Program-made: the position numbers and the translations under genes
Shown: positions 36,570 through 47,106 of the stretch, one piece after another
Position numbering within the stretch: position 1 is the stretch's first letter
Layout of the letters: every line of letters starts with the position of its first letter
Source of the DNA: Verrucomicrobiota bacterium
Lineage (GTDB): Bacteria; Verrucomicrobiota; Verrucomicrobiia; Limisphaerales; JADLHS01
Assembly: GCA_029573725.1 (NCBI GenBank)
Contig: JAKQDQ010000041.1
Coordinates: forward strand, 108,390 to 172,389
DNA length: 64,000 bases
Direction: 5' to 3'
Notes under the pieces: model-generated
The model's input: only the letters and a program-made list of their open reading frames with translations
What the model was told of the DNA's origin: nothing
The model's database searches: none

Positions 36570-38393
36570 TCACTGGCCCTCGCGCTTCTGCGCCTGCTTC
36601 GCCCAGGTGTCTTTCAGGGTGATGGTGCGGTTGAACACCAACCGGCCGCCGTCCCGCGCCGGAGTCGCATCCGGGTCCAGGGCGAAATAGGCCAGCCGCT
36701 CAAATTGATACCGCTCGGTGAAGGTGGCGGATCGCAGGCTTGGCTCGCACTTGGCGGTGAGGATTTCCAGGCTGTGCGGATTCAGCACCGATTTGAAATC
36801 GCGACCGTCTTTTTCCGGTTCCGCTTCCGTAAACAAACGGTCGTAGAGCCGCACCTCGGCGTCCACGGCGTGGGGGGCGCTGACCCAATGGATCGTGCCT
36901 TTGACCTTGCGGGCGGCGGTGGCGCCGCCCGTCTTGCTGTCCAGATCCGCGGTGCAACGGAGTTCCACGAGATTTCCGCTGGCGTCCTTGACGACTTCTT
37001 CACACCGGATGATGTAGGCGTATTTCAAACGCACTTCGCCGCCGGGCTTCAACCGGTAAAACTTGGGCGGAGGCACTTCGGCAAAGTCATCCTGTTCGAT
37101 GTAGAGTTCCCGGCTGAACGGGACCTTGCGTTTGCCGGCCGCCGGATTTTCCGGATTGTTGGTCGCTTCCATCTCCTCCTCCCGGCCGACGAGGTAATTG
37201 GTCAGGACCACCTTGAGCGGGCGCAGGACGGCCAGGCGGCGCAAGGCGCGCTGGTTCAAATCCTCCCGGATCGCGAACTCCAGCACGGCAAGGTCCGTGA
37301 TGCCGTTGTATTTGGTGATGCCGATGTTGTAGGCAAAATGGCGCAGCGCCTCAGGGGTAACGCCGCGCCGGCGCAATCCGGAAATGGTGGGCAGGCGCGG
37401 GTCGTCCCAGCCCGTGACCCGCTGCTCCTCGACGAGCTGCATGAGCTTGCGTTTGCTCATCACGGTGTAACTGAGGTTGAGCCGGGCAAATTCGTACTGG
37501 TGCGGCCGGGGCCGGGGGAGATTGAGATTTTCAAGAATCCAATCGTACAGGGGCCGATGCACCTCGAACTCCAGGGTGCAGACGCTGTGGGTGATGCCTT
37601 CCAGGTAATCGCTCAAACAGTGCGCGAAATCGTACATCGGGTAGATGCACCACTGCCGGCCGGTCTGATGATGTTCGGCGTGTTTGATGCGATAGAGCAG
37701 GGGATCGCGCAGCCAGATGTTGGGGGCGTCCACGCAAATTTTCGCGCGCAGCACCCGGCAGCCATCGGGAAACTCCCCGTTCTTCATGCGCGTGAAGAGA
37801 TCAAGATTTTCCGCCACGCTGCGGTCGCGATGGGGGGAGGCTTTGCCCAGGCGGCGGTATTCGTCGGTTTGCTCCGGAGTCAGATCGCAGACGTACGCCT
37901 TGCCCTGTTTGATCAACGCCACCGCGTACTCGTAAAGCGGCCCAAAGTAATCCGAGGCGTAAAAGGGTTCGACCGCCTCCGGCCGGGCGGCAGCGGTCAC
38001 GGGCGCGAGGTGAAAATCGGGCTGGCCGTGGATGACCGTGGCCGTCGGTCTCCCGCCCCGGGGCTTGAGTCCCAGGACGTCATCCGCCCACCCGCGAATG
38101 AGCCAGTTGACGTCGGCTTGGATGCTGTCCACATATTCCAGGTCCTCCTTGGTCGGGTTGGTGTCGTCCATGCGCAGGTTGCAGACCCCGCCAAATTCGC
38201 GGGCGATGCCAAAGTTGAGGCAGATGCTTTTGGCGTGGCCGATGTGCAGGTAACCGTTGGGTTCGGGGGGGAAGCGCGTGTGGATGCGCGGATGGGTTTT
38301 GGCGGCAACGTGCTGGGCGACGATGTCCCGGATGAAATCGTTTGGGATAAGGGTCTGGTCCCCTGCCGGGGTCTGTGCCTGTGCCTGCGTCAT
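36570..38393 (-). CDS. glnS: Glutamine--tRNA ligase
   Basis: A class I aminoacyl-tRNA synthetase of 607 residues that charges tRNA-Gln directly. The HIGH motif is in [20 protein letters not shown] and the KMSKS equivalent is [13 protein letters not shown]. The catalytic core includes [20 protein letters not shown] and the substrate segment [20 protein letters not shown]. The C-terminal anticodon-binding beta barrels are complete ([20 protein letters not shown] to the tail). Length is slightly above the 554 residues of E. coli because of short insertions, for example [20 protein letters not shown]. Confidence 0.96.
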   Translation of the reverse strand: MTQAQAQTPAGDQTLIPNDFIRDIVAQHVAAKTHPRIHTRFPPEPNGYLHIGHAKSICLNFGIAREFGGVCNLRMDDTNPTKEDLEYVDSIQADVNWLIRGWADDVLGLKPRGGRPTATVIHGQPDFHLAPVTAAARPEAVEPFYASDYFGPLYEYAVALIKQGKAYVCDLTPEQTDEYRRLGKASPHRDRSVAENLDLFTRMKNGEFPDGCRVLRAKICVDAPNIWLRDPLLYRIKHAEHHQTGRQWCIYPMYDFAHCLSDYLEGITHSVCTLEFEVHRPLYDWILENLNLPRPRPHQYEFARLNLSYTVMSKRKLMQLVEEQRVTGWDDPRLPTISGLRRRGVTPEALRHFAYNIGITKYNGITDLAVLEFAIREDLNQRALRRLAVLRPLKVVLTNYLVGREEEMEATNNPENPAAGKRKVPFSRELYIEQDDFAEVPPPKFYRLKPGGEVRLKYAYIIRCEEVVKDASGNLVELRCTADLDSKTGGATAARKVKGTIHWVSAPHAVDAEVRLYDRLFTEAEPEKDGRDFKSVLNPHSLEILTAKCEPSLRSATFTERYQFERLAYFALDPDATPARDGGRLVFNRTITLKDTWAKQAQKREGQ

Positions 38394-38520
38394 AAAGCAG
38401 CGCGCAGGCTAACAAAGGCCGCGACCGTTGTCCAACGCTGGCGGCGCGCGCGCCGGCGGCAGGAATTGCCGCGCCGCGCCGGCGGAGAATCACGCCGCAG
38501 GGGCTGGCGGCCCGGGACCT

Positions 38521-39321
38521 TCAATTTCCGTTGGCCCCTTTGACGCGCTGTTGCAGCCAGCGCAGGTCCTCCAGGTCCGCGGCATTCAGTGCGTGGCCGC
38601 CAACGGGGATCGCGCCCTTGGGGAATTTCCATTTATGATAATCCACGTGACCGTCGGCAAAGGCCACATTGCCGCCTTGGTGATGGCGGTCGGCAGGAAC
38701 GTCCAGCCAGAAATTTTGCCACGGCCCGCCCAGTTCCAACACGCCAAAAGTGGCGTCCCAGATCGCATTCTCGTGCGTGTCAATAAAAGTGAAGAGCTCC
38801 GTTGGGCGCGGGATTTCGGTGGTTTTCCGATACGAATTCGCGCTCGACATGTTGATGGAGTTGCTCATGTTGTAGCTGCGATTGCGGAGTTTTGCCGGCT
38901 GGTTGGTCACGGTGCTTCGGTCGCCCGGACAATGGTAGATGGCCTGGTTTTGGTTATAGCGAAACAGCAGGGAAGTGTCGTCATTGATCGGGTAGTCATC
39001 CAGGGGGGCGATGGAGCGACACCAGGTGAGATTGTCCGCGCCGAGGGTGCCGCTGTTGGTGTCGCCCGGAGTGAAGAGGTACACAAAGTTATTCGGCGGC
39101 ATGACGTCGTGGTTGTCCCCGGCGTACAACTGCCAGCAGATTTGCAATTGGCGCAGATGGTTCTGGCAGGCAGCGCGCAACGATCTGGCCTGGGCCCGGC
39201 CGAGTGCGGGGAGCAACAGACCCGCCAGAACCGCAATGATGGCGATCACGACCAGCAGCTCGAGCAGCGTGAACGCCGGCGCGGGGGCGGAGGGGGAGTT
39301 GGTTCGGCGATGTGAAAGCAC
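38521..39321 (-). CDS. Prepilin-type N-terminal cleavage/methylation protein (H-X9-DG type)
   Basis: A 266-residue protein with a type IV pilin/pseudopilin N-terminus: basic leader, then AFTLLELLVVIAIIAVLAGL. The processing site would lie after Ala rather than the usual Gly, with Glu+5 present. The C-terminal part has HHQGGNVAFADGHVDYHKW, the H-X9-DG signature of the pseudopilin-like proteins that are greatly expanded in Planctomycetes and Verrucomicrobia. A cysteine pair and YNMSNSIN occur in the central part. Probably membrane-anchored through the hydrophobic helix; whether it builds pseudopili or acts singly is unknown. It is preceded on its strand by a short AT-richer intergenic region. 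Confidence 0.88.
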   Translation of the reverse strand: MLSHRRTNSPSAPAPAFTLLELLVVIAIIAVLAGLLLPALGRAQARSLRAACQNHLRQLQICWQLYAGDNHDVMPPNNFVYLFTPGDTNSGTLGADNLTWCRSIAPLDDYPINDDTSLLFRYNQNQAIYHCPGDRSTVTNQPAKLRNRSYNMSNSINMSSANSYRKTTEIPRPTELFTFIDTHENAIWDATFGVLELGGPWQNFWLDVPADRHHQGGNVAFADGHVDYHKWKFPKGAIPVGGHALNAADLEDLRWLQQRVKGANGN

Positions 39322-39466
39322 GGGACAGCGTCTGGTTACTTATGGTTGGAACTGTAGCGGCCGGTTCAGCCGCGTTCAACAAAAAGTCGTCCCGCGCTCA
39401 ATTTGACATTGAATTGACCTCGCCGGTGTCACTAGCATCACTTCAGTTTCAACAAACTACCAAATT

Positions 39467-40501
39467 ATGGCACAACCTTGTTATCATCCCAGTGTGGAAG
39501 GCGCGCAACATGGCGCCAAATCGCTCGCCCAATTTCTGGCCTACGCCAAAAAAGCCGGGGCGGCAGGCGCGCAGCCGTCCAACTTCATGTTGCAGAACCG
39601 CCAGGGCGGCTTTCAATCGGCCAAGGAAATCAAGCGTACCTTCGCCCGGGCGAAGATGAAGCTTGACGGGGTGTCGGGCCACTGCGCGTTTTGGGTGCAT
39701 ACCAGTGCGTGGACCGGCACGCCAACCCTGCGTCCGTTTGTGCCGCCGGACGTGGCCCGCCGCACGCCGGCGCAAATTGAGCAGTGGGCGGAGGATTATT
39801 GCCTGCGACTGCTGGACCTCTGCGCGGAACTGGGCGTCAAGATCGTACCCATGTTTTGGGGCGTGGCGTTCGGCTGGGAACTGGCCACCGGTTACCCGTG
39901 GGGCTTCTGGAAAGGCGCGGATTACGACCTGCTCGAGGAGGGCAAGGAGCGTTTTGTCAAAAAAACCGCCAAGGTGCGCGCCCACGCGCGTCAGCTCGGC
40001 CTCTATCTGGCGCATGAAATCCACGCGGGCACCGCGGCCATGACGGCCGATGATTTCAACCTGCTCGTGCGGATTTGCGACGGGGACCCGGTGCTCACCG
40101 TCAACGCCGATCCGTCGCATTGCTGGGAGGGCGAGGATTTCGAAACGCGCTTCCGCAAGGTGGCGGACCGGGTGTATGCCTGCCACGTCAAAAACATTGT
40201 GGTGCGGCACGGCCGGCCGCTGCGCATGATGGCACCCGACTGGCCGGATCGCGCAATGCAATTCGTGGACATCCCCAGCGGCGACCTGAACATGGTCCGT
40301 TACGCGGAACTGATGATCAACATTGGCTATCCACAGCGGTATTGTCAGGTGATGGGAACGAAAACCGCCCCGCTGGTGGTGGAGGCGGAAAGCGCGTATC
40401 GCGATCTGGATGCCACCAGTGCGAACGGCATTCAATATGTCCGAGACCAGCTTTGTTTTCCGCTGGCCGCCGGTTCCTTTGAGGAAGGCATGGGCGCATA
40501 G
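39467..40501 (+). CDS. Sugar phosphate isomerase/epimerase-like TIM-barrel protein
   Basis: A 344-residue protein of the xylose-isomerase-like/AP-endonuclease-2 superfamily. Candidate metal ligands occur in LAHEIHAGTAAM (Glu, His), VNADPSHCWEGEDF (Asp, His) and the late strand YACHVKNIVVRHGRPL (His). MFWGVAFGWELATGYPWGFW is unusually rich in aromatic residues, suggesting a sugar-binding pocket. Family members isomerise or epimerise sugars, inositols or hydroxypyruvate; the substrate here is not predictable. It is divergent from the prepilin gene across 145 bp and converges with the TIGR03790 gene. Confidence 0.8.
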   Translation: MAQPCYHPSVEGAQHGAKSLAQFLAYAKKAGAAGAQPSNFMLQNRQGGFQSAKEIKRTFARAKMKLDGVSGHCAFWVHTSAWTGTPTLRPFVPPDVARRTPAQIEQWAEDYCLRLLDLCAELGVKIVPMFWGVAFGWELATGYPWGFWKGADYDLLEEGKERFVKKTAKVRAHARQLGLYLAHEIHAGTAAMTADDFNLLVRICDGDPVLTVNADPSHCWEGEDFETRFRKVADRVYACHVKNIVVRHGRPLRMMAPDWPDRAMQFVDIPSGDLNMVRYAELMINIGYPQRYCQVMGTKTAPLVVEAESAYRDLDATSANGIQYVRDQLCFPLAAGSFEEGMGA

Positions 40502-40523
40502 CGCCGGCCGCCGCCGGCCCGGC

Positions 40524-42137
40524 TCAGGGCGACTTTGCCTCCTGCACGGCCGTGAGGTCGCTGATTTTTCGACGCAGAGCCGGTGCGCCGGCGTAAGCGG
40601 GCATTTCGACAAGGAGTTGCTCGTAATTGTGGACGGCTTCCGCGTTGCGGCCTGCGCCGGCCAGATGGCGGCCCAGCTCCAGGCGCAGGCGCAAGCGCTG
40701 CTGGGGCGAGGGGTGACGTTCCAGCGCGCGGGCATACATCAAAATGGCCGAGGCCGGCTTCCCCTGGGCGGTGTACAGGTCCGCCAGTTTCTCGGTCAAC
40801 ACGGCGCTTTGTCGGGTCTGGGGAGTGTCTTCCAAAAAGGTGGTGAGATCAGTCAAACTCACCCCCCGCTCCCGATTAAGATTGACCACGCGTTCGATCG
40901 CCCACTCGACGAGACGATTGGTCTGTGCCTGCAGGGAGTGAAGGTGTGCCTGCAGGGAAATTTTTGAGGGATGGTACAGGGGGTCGCCGACCACGGTGGT
41001 TTGCCAGGAAAGCACCGGTTGTGCCGCGTACGCGGCCGCGCCGAAATCAAACCCGAGCAGCAGCCAGCGGCTCGCAAAAACGCCGAGGTCCGGGGTGCCG
41101 CTCAGATACGGTTCGTCCACGCAGCCCATGGTGCACGTGGCGCCTCGGGCCAGGAGCGGTCCAACCCAGTTCCGTTCCGTTGTACGCAACGAGTTCGCGC
41201 TGTAGGAATGCAGGTGGTACGCAAACGCGCCGGGCAGAAATTCCACGTGCGGCAGCGTAAACGGGCCGCACACATTCTCCTCATACCAGCCCAGGTAAAG
41301 CGCAATCTGGCTCATCGGAAATTCAACGGGAAACGTGGCGGCGCGCTCATCCAGGACCGTGTCGAAACCGGCGGCTTTTGCCATGGTGGCGGCTTCCCGG
41401 ATCCAGTCATCGCCCACCTTGTAGCCGGGATCGGATATGTTGCGCACATCGAAATACGCTCTTCCCCACAATCCGTCACGCTCGGCCGCCAGCGCCTGGT
41501 CCACCAGGCGGTGGGCGGTCGCCGCATCAGGGCCGTCCAGGCGCGCGACCATCAAAATCCCATTGGTGGGGTGCAGTTCCGCGGCGTTGGTTGTGCCATA
41601 GAGCAAATTCAGGGCGGGGCCGGTCAGGGGATAGCCTTGGGAGGCCAGCGGCAGACACGCCAGTTCGCTGTCCACGGCGGCTTCATTGCGGCGCAGTTCC
41701 GGGCGCAACGTGGTGGCCATGGGTTCGGACAACGCGTTGTCGCGGCGAATTTTCAACGGCACGCCGCGGCACAAAACCAGATAGCGAATTTTGGAGGCCA
41801 CGACCTTGCGCGCCACCACGCGACGGGTGTGGTTGGTGTCGGGCAACTCACCTTTGCCGATCTGCCAGAGCTCGCGTTGTAAAAATTCCTTTTGTAGAGG
41901 CAATTGAAGTTGGCTGCGAAATTCACCGCGAGACATGGTTTCGCCATCGGACAATTCGAACCCGAGCACCTGTTCCTGGGGCACCTGGCGGAGGCGCGCG
42001 TAGTAATAAGCGAGCGATTTGGATTCGTCCAAATTGCGATTGTAAATCACCACCACTTCCGAGCCGTCGGCCCACAGCGAAAGCCCGCGGGTCAGCAGCC
42101 ACAAGCCGATCAGGATGGAGCGGCGGTTGAATTTCAA
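40524..42137 (-). CDS. TIGR03790-family exported protein
   Basis: A 537-residue protein beginning with a signal-type N-terminus (RRSILIGLWLLTRGLSLWA). The start of the mature part, SEVVVIYNRNLDESKSLAYY, with YYARLRQVPQEQVLGFEL, is the typical opening of TIGR03790, a family of unknown function found mostly in PVC bacteria. A later block, YLGWYEENVCGPF, and GATCTMGCVDEPYLSGTPDL are also conserved-looking. The C-terminal 150 residues resemble TPR-like helices (ILMYARALERHPSPQQRLRL). It is 4 nt downstream of the MBL-fold gene and likely cotranscribed. Confidence 0.85.
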   Translation of the reverse strand: MKFNRRSILIGLWLLTRGLSLWADGSEVVVIYNRNLDESKSLAYYYARLRQVPQEQVLGFELSDGETMSRGEFRSQLQLPLQKEFLQRELWQIGKGELPDTNHTRRVVARKVVASKIRYLVLCRGVPLKIRRDNALSEPMATTLRPELRRNEAAVDSELACLPLASQGYPLTGPALNLLYGTTNAAELHPTNGILMVARLDGPDAATAHRLVDQALAAERDGLWGRAYFDVRNISDPGYKVGDDWIREAATMAKAAGFDTVLDERAATFPVEFPMSQIALYLGWYEENVCGPFTLPHVEFLPGAFAYHLHSYSANSLRTTERNWVGPLLARGATCTMGCVDEPYLSGTPDLGVFASRWLLLGFDFGAAAYAAQPVLSWQTTVVGDPLYHPSKISLQAHLHSLQAQTNRLVEWAIERVVNLNRERGVSLTDLTTFLEDTPQTRQSAVLTEKLADLYTAQGKPASAILMYARALERHPSPQQRLRLRLELGRHLAGAGRNAEAVHNYEQLLVEMPAYAGAPALRRKISDLTAVQEAKSP

Positions 42138-42141
42138 TTTT

Positions 42142-42945
42142 TCAGGCGGAGCAGATGGCTCCGTTGCTTTCCACCTTCAAACCATCCCAGGCGAGCCAGG
42201 TGTCCGGTGGCAATTCCGCCTGGGTTTTGTCGTGATCATAGTCCTGGGTCAGATGCGTGAGGTAGGTCCGGTTGCCACGAATGCGCCGCGCGGCGGTCAG
42301 CGCTTCGTCCAGGCACATGTGCGTGGGATGCGGCGCCATCCGCAACGCGTCCAGCACCACAATGTCGGCCCCCTGCACCTGCGCCACGACCTGGGGCGGC
42401 ACTTCCTTGCAATCGTTCAGATAGGCGAGGCGTTTGACGCCGTTTTGCAGGAACAAAAATCCGGTGGTGGTGAACCGGCCGTGAGGCAAGGGCAGGGGAA
42501 TGATTTCCAAATCGCCAATGCTGAACGGGCCGGTGATGACGCGCGGCTCCGGCATGAAATAGCCTTTTGGCCACGGTCCCCCATGGAACGCGTATTTGAA
42601 GACCCGCCGCAAATCCTCCATGGTTTCCGGACTCGCGTACACCGGCAGCGTGCGCCCTCCATTCAAGTCGCAGAAGCGCCGGCAGTCATCCATTCCCATG
42701 ATGTGATCCGCATGCCCATGCGTGACCAGCACGGCGTCCACCCGGTGGAGGTTTTCGCGCAGCGCCTGGATGCGCAGTTCGGGCGAGGTGTCAATCAAGA
42801 CACGAACCTGGTCCGTGGCGACGTATGCGGAAGGCCGCGTGCGCCAATTTTTGGAATTGGCCAGAAATTCCCGCGGATAATCGCGACCAATAATGGGCAC
42901 CCCCTGGGAGGTGCCGCTGCCGAGAAATAGCAGAGAGAACGCCAT
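42142..42945 (-). CDS. MBL-fold metallo-hydrolase (PhnP/RNase Z-like)
   Basis: A 267-residue metallo-beta-lactamase-fold hydrolase. The ATG at 42945 is used because [19 protein letters not shown] is the family-typical first strand; the frame is open to 43203 but that part is not conserved. The metal-binding core is [20 protein letters not shown], and a later [18 protein letters not shown] and [12 protein letters not shown] provide further His/Asp ligands. The length and the IGRD insert after strand 1 are as in PhnP-type cyclic phosphodiesterases. Substrate unknown; the neighbour is TIGR03790. Confidence 0.88.
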   Translation of the reverse strand: MAFSLLFLGSGTSQGVPIIGRDYPREFLANSKNWRTRPSAYVATDQVRVLIDTSPELRIQALRENLHRVDAVLVTHGHADHIMGMDDCRRFCDLNGGRTLPVYASPETMEDLRRVFKYAFHGGPWPKGYFMPEPRVITGPFSIGDLEIIPLPLPHGRFTTTGFLFLQNGVKRLAYLNDCKEVPPQVVAQVQGADIVVLDALRMAPHPTHMCLDEALTAARRIRGNRTYLTHLTQDYDHDKTQAELPPDTWLAWDGLKVESNGAICSA

Positions 42946-43140
42946 AACAAAACCGTTCCGGAGTTTAGAGGAGACACAACGTCCCCGCGAATCTTTTTGA
43001 CCGGCGCTTCCAGGACCGCCCCCGGACGTGGCGCTTTCGGCTCCGGCGCTCCGAAGGGCGGGAAGCCGCCGGGGCCGGCACCGTGGCATTTTGCCATTGC
43101 CGAAAAATGGTCGCATCCGCAAATTCTCCCGCACGCAGGC

Positions 43141-44856
43141 ATGCTCGCAACGCTCCGCATCAAGAATCTGGCGCTGGTCAGTGATCTGACGTTGGAACTC
43201 CAATCAGGTTACAACGTCATCACCGGCGAAACTGGCGCGGGCAAATCCATCATTCTTGGCGCGTTGAATCTCGTGCTGGGTCAGCGCGCGGACCGTGCAT
43301 TGATCCGCGCCGGCAGTGATTCCTGCGCGGTCGAAGCGGTATTCGATTTGCGTGACGTATTGACTTCGCGCCCTCCCCCTTTGCTGAAACGTGAGTTGCC
43401 GGAGTGGTTGGCGGCGAACGGGCTTGAGCCGTGCGAAGCGGGGCAGTTGATTTTGAAGCGCACGTTCACCAATGCGGGAACGAATCGCCAATTCATCAAC
43501 GGCTCCGCCACGACGTTGAGCAATTTAGCCAGGGTCGGTGCGTGGCTTGTGGACCTGCACGGACCGCATGATCATCAATCCTTGCTGCAACCGGCGAAAC
43601 AACTGGCCATCCTGGACGCCTTTGGCGGCCTCGAGCATGCGCGCGCGGAGTTTGCAGCGCTGGTGCGGCAGTTTGCCAGTTTGGAAACGGAAAAGGCGGC
43701 GCTGGTTGGTGATGAACAAACCTATGCGCAACAGTTGGATTTGTTGCGCTTCCAAGTGCAGGAAATTGAAGCGGCACGACTGCAATCAGATGAGGAGGAG
43801 ACGCTTGAGGCGGAATATCATCGCGCCAGCAACGCGGCGCGTCTGTTGCAGTTGAGTCAAACCGCGCTGGACGGGCTTGGCGAAGGCGATGGCGCGCTGC
43901 TGGCGCAGGCCGAAAGTGTTGGTCGCATTCTGCAAGAGTTACTACGAGTGGACTCCGGAGCCGCGCCGCTGGCGGAATTGCACGAGCAGGGGATTGTCAT
44001 CTGGCGCGAGTTGCAGACGGCATTGCTGCGCTACGCCGACCGGGTGGAGGTGGATCCGGCGCGGCTGAACGAATTGGAAGAACGCTTGAATCTCATCAAC
44101 GCGTTAAAACGCAAGTACGGCGCAAATCTCGGCGCCGTCCTGGCTTTCGGCGCTTCGGCACGCGCCCGGTTGCAAACTCTGGAGGCCCGCGATGCCGAAC
44201 TCGCGCGCCTGGAGGCGGCGTCGAGTCGGGTGGAGCAGGAGTTGGTGGAGATCGGACGCAAGTTGACCGCTGGGCGCAAAAAAGCCATTCCCCAGCTAAC
44301 CCGGGCCGTCATGCGCCAGTTGGCTGATCTCGGCTTCAAGCAGGCCCGGTTTGAAGTACAATTGGAGTCGGCGCTTGCCGCGAATTCCGCAGCGAACCCC
44401 GCAGATGGAAAGTGGCGCACTTCGGGCTTGGATGAGATTGAGTTTCAATTTTCACCCAACGTCGGTGAACCGTTGAAGCCGTTGCGCGCCATCGCTTCCT
44501 CGGGCGAAATGGCCCGCGTCATGTTGGCGCTAAAAACCGTGCTGGCGGCCCAGGACGAAATCCCCGTGCTGATCTTTGACGAAGTGGATGCCAATGTCGG
44601 CGGTGAAACCGCACATGCAGTCGGCGAGAAAATGAAACAGATTGCCGCACAACATCAGGTGCTGTGCATCACGCATTTGCCGCAGGTGGCGGCGGCCGCC
44701 GCGGCGCATTATGTGGTTGTCAAGCAGGTGAAGGCGGGCCGGACCATTTCTGAGATCACCCGGCTCGACCCGGAAGCACGCGTGACCGAACTGGCCCGGA
44801 TGTTGGGCGGTCAAAGCGGCGCAGCGCGCAGGCATGCCGAAACTTTGCTCGGTTGA
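43141..44856 (+). CDS. recN: DNA repair protein RecN
   Basis: An SMC-like ATPase that acts early at double-strand breaks. The ATG at 43141 is chosen because [19 protein letters not shown] is the family N-terminus; the frame extends to 42997 without similarity. Walker A is [19 protein letters not shown] (about residues 25-43), the signature region is [19 protein letters not shown], and Walker B is [20 protein letters not shown]. The middle 150-350 region is coiled coil rich in Glu, Ala, Leu and Arg. The 571-residue length is normal (553 in E. coli). Confidence 0.95.
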   Translation: MLATLRIKNLALVSDLTLELQSGYNVITGETGAGKSIILGALNLVLGQRADRALIRAGSDSCAVEAVFDLRDVLTSRPPPLLKRELPEWLAANGLEPCEAGQLILKRTFTNAGTNRQFINGSATTLSNLARVGAWLVDLHGPHDHQSLLQPAKQLAILDAFGGLEHARAEFAALVRQFASLETEKAALVGDEQTYAQQLDLLRFQVQEIEAARLQSDEEETLEAEYHRASNAARLLQLSQTALDGLGEGDGALLAQAESVGRILQELLRVDSGAAPLAELHEQGIVIWRELQTALLRYADRVEVDPARLNELEERLNLINALKRKYGANLGAVLAFGASARARLQTLEARDAELARLEAASSRVEQELVEIGRKLTAGRKKAIPQLTRAVMRQLADLGFKQARFEVQLESALAANSAANPADGKWRTSGLDEIEFQFSPNVGEPLKPLRAIASSGEMARVMLALKTVLAAQDEIPVLIFDEVDANVGGETAHAVGEKMKQIAAQHQVLCITHLPQVAAAAAAHYVVVKQVKAGRTISEITRLDPEARVTELARMLGGQSGAARRHAETLLG

Positions 44857-44885
44857 ACGAGGGGGGAGTGCCGGCGGCCGGAGGG

Positions 44886-45212
44886 TCAGGAGCCGTTCGG
44901 GGCAACCAGTCTTAGCCCCACCACGCCGGCGACAATTAATCCGATGCAGACGAGGCGCAACACCTCCCGGGATTCGCCGAAGCAAAATATGCCGATCAGC
45001 GCGGTGCCGACTGCTCCAATGCCCGTCCACACCGCGTAGGCGGTTCCAAGCGGAATCGCTTTGAGCGCCTGCCCGAGCAGCACGAAACTCAGCACCATGC
45101 CGATGGCCGTCGCCACGCTGGGCCAGAAACGGGTGAATCCTTCCGTGTATTTCAAGCCAATTGCCCAGCCAATTTCGAACCCGCCTGCAATGATGAGAAA
45201 AACCCAAGCCAT
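44886..45212 (-). CDS. sugE: SMR-family transporter, SugE/Gdx type
   Basis: A 108-residue, four-helix small multidrug resistance protein. FEIGWAIGLKYTEGFTRFWP is the signature of the SugE/Gdx branch, whose characterised members export guanidinium in exchange for protons; the essential Glu is in GGFEIGW. TAYAVWTGIGAVGTALIG is the conserved third-helix region. It functions as a dual-topology dimer. No guanidine riboswitch was recognised in the 120 bp upstream. It converges with recN. Confidence 0.9.
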   Translation of the reverse strand: MAWVFLIIAGGFEIGWAIGLKYTEGFTRFWPSVATAIGMVLSFVLLGQALKAIPLGTAYAVWTGIGAVGTALIGIFCFGESREVLRLVCIGLIVAGVVGLRLVAPNGS

Positions 45213-45335
45213 GCCGGCGAGCTTACCCGCCGGGAAGCGGCCCCGAAAGCATTTTGCCGCATCCGGGGCGACCGGCTTGCCTCCGCCGGGGTTCCCGCGC
45301 GGGAACTGCAGGCGCGCCGAATGGTCGCTGCGCGT

Positions 45336-46895
45336 TCAATTGTCCCGACGGGGAAAGAGCGGGACGGGGTCATTACAATGATGCCCGGCCGGCAGTCCGC
45401 CCCAGGCGGACAAGGCGAACTTGTCCGGTTCACCGGTCAAACCGAGCTGCGCGAAAATTTTTGTCGCCGTCTGCGGGAGGAATGGCCACAAGAGTACGGC
45501 GAGCACCCGGCAGGTCTCGACGAGGTTGTACAGCACCTCATCGAGCCGTTGCGCCTGCGCCGGGTCTTTGGCGAGTTTGAACGGCGCGGTGTGATCCACA
45601 TACTGGTTGGCCCGGGTGACCAGCCCGCCAATGGTGATCAACGCCGCTTGCAATTCATTGCGCTCAAGCTGGGCGCGCGTTTCCGCGGCGGTTCCCGCCG
45701 CGGTGGCCGCCAGCTCATCGTGCCGGGCCGGGACAACGCCTTGGCGGTAGCGCTTCAGCATGGCCAGGGAGCGGTTGATGAGATTGCCCAGGCCGTTGGC
45801 CAGTTCTGCCTGGTAACGGGATTGGAATCCGGCATCTGTCCAGTTGCCATCCGGGCCGATCGCCAGTTCGCGGATGACATAAAAGCGGAAGGCATCCACC
45901 CCCCATGCATCAATCACCGCCACCGGATCCACGACGTTTCCGGTTGTTTTGCTCATTTTTTCCCCATCTTTCTGCCACCAGCCATGCACTAGGATCTGCC
46001 GCGGCAACGGCAGCCCCATGGCTTTGAGCATGATCGGCCAATAGACGGCGTGGAATTTCAAAATGTCCTTGCCAATCACCTGCACATCCGCCGGCCACAA
46101 CGCCGGCCCCGGGACGGCGGCCGCGGGTTGATAATCCAGCTTCAAACCGGCGAAGGCCGGGTCGCCCAAACTGGCCGGGACGCTGATGTAATTCACCAGG
46201 GCGTCGAACCACACATACGTCACATAATCCGGATCGAATGGCATCGGGATGCCCCAGTTCAACCGTGCGGCGGGCCGGGAAATGCAAAGGTCCTCCAGCA
46301 CGTTGTTTTTCAGAAAACCCAGCACTTCATTGCGGCGGTAATCGGGTTGCACAAAGCCCGGATTCGCCTCGATGTGATCAATCAGCCATTGCTGCCGCGG
46401 CTTGAGCCGGAACCAGTAATTCGTTTCCGCCAGCTCCGTGATTTGGCCGTAGGCCGGATCGAATGTGCCGTCGGGGCGGCGGTCTTTTTCCGTGAGAAAC
46501 GTTTCTTCCTTGGCGGAATAAAAACCACGGTATTGGGCGGTGTAGAATTCGCCGGCGGCGTGCAGTCTGGCGAGCGCGGCCTGGATGAAGCGTTTGTGCC
46601 GCGGCTGGGTCGTGCGTACAAAATCGTCGTTGGACAAATTCAATTTCCGGGCGAAGGCCTGCCAGTCCGCGGCCAGCCGGTCGCAATACGCCTGGGGCGT
46701 CTGGCCGTCGGCCTCCGCGGCCTGCTGCACTTTCTGGCCGTGCTCATCCAGTCCCGTCAGGTAGAAGACAGATTCGCCGAAACTGCGGCGCGCCCGCGCA
46801 ATGACGTCGGTGATCACTTTTTCGTAGGCGTGGCCCAGATGCGGCTGCCCGTTGACGTAATCAATCGCGGTTGTGAGGTAAAAGACCTTGCTCAT
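45336..46895 (-). CDS. metG: Methionine--tRNA ligase
   Basis: A class I synthetase of 519 residues. The HIGH motif is in AIDYVNGQPHLGHAYEKVIT, the KMSKS motif is in WWQKDGEKMSKTTGNVVDPV, and the anticodon-binding helices have NALGNL-like NGLGNLINRSLAMLKRYRQG. It lacks the zinc-knuckle cysteine pairs of the E. coli type and the C-terminal tRNA-binding domain, as expected for the short form. It is divergent from the ClC gene. Confidence 0.95.
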   Translation of the reverse strand: MSKVFYLTTAIDYVNGQPHLGHAYEKVITDVIARARRSFGESVFYLTGLDEHGQKVQQAAEADGQTPQAYCDRLAADWQAFARKLNLSNDDFVRTTQPRHKRFIQAALARLHAAGEFYTAQYRGFYSAKEETFLTEKDRRPDGTFDPAYGQITELAETNYWFRLKPRQQWLIDHIEANPGFVQPDYRRNEVLGFLKNNVLEDLCISRPAARLNWGIPMPFDPDYVTYVWFDALVNYISVPASLGDPAFAGLKLDYQPAAAVPGPALWPADVQVIGKDILKFHAVYWPIMLKAMGLPLPRQILVHGWWQKDGEKMSKTTGNVVDPVAVIDAWGVDAFRFYVIRELAIGPDGNWTDAGFQSRYQAELANGLGNLINRSLAMLKRYRQGVVPARHDELAATAAGTAAETRAQLERNELQAALITIGGLVTRANQYVDHTAPFKLAKDPAQAQRLDEVLYNLVETCRVLAVLLWPFLPQTATKIFAQLGLTGEPDKFALSAWGGLPAGHHCNDPVPLFPRRDN

Positions 46896-47003
46896 CCGCG
46901 GGCCAGTGTGGCGAACCGTAACGGTCTTGGCAATCGCGGGTCACGGCGATTGCCCCACCGGAGTGGTGTTGACGGAGGCGCGCCGGCCGGGGCGCGGGCC
47001 GGG

Positions 47004-47034
47004 GGAAGGGGTGGCGGAAGGGGTGGCGGAAGGA
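47004..47034. repeat. Short tandem repeat, unit GGAAGGGGTGGC
   Basis: Two full 12-bp units and a partial third sit between the divergent metG and ClC genes, in the 200-bp intergenic region. It may simply be a slippage product in purine-rich DNA. Confidence 0.7.
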
Positions 47035-47106
47035 AACTTCCAGTCCGCAAAAATCCAGACTCGTCAAGCGAAGCGTAAATCGTAAGTTCCTTCTGTGCGG
47101 AGCGGG

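Noticed and set aside
36705..38543. 612-codon + strand frame opposite glnS
   Set aside because: glnS has HIGH and KMSKS motifs and full length; the opposite frame shows no domain.
45213..45335. Possible guanidine riboswitch upstream of sugE
   Set aside because: Characterised Gdx genes often have one, but none of the conserved ykkC or mini-ykkC words or paired ACGR loops could be found.
47004..47034. CRISPR-like or regulatory iteron array
   Set aside because: Units are 12 bp and directly adjacent without spacers, with only 2.6 copies, so a simple tandem repeat is the better reading.
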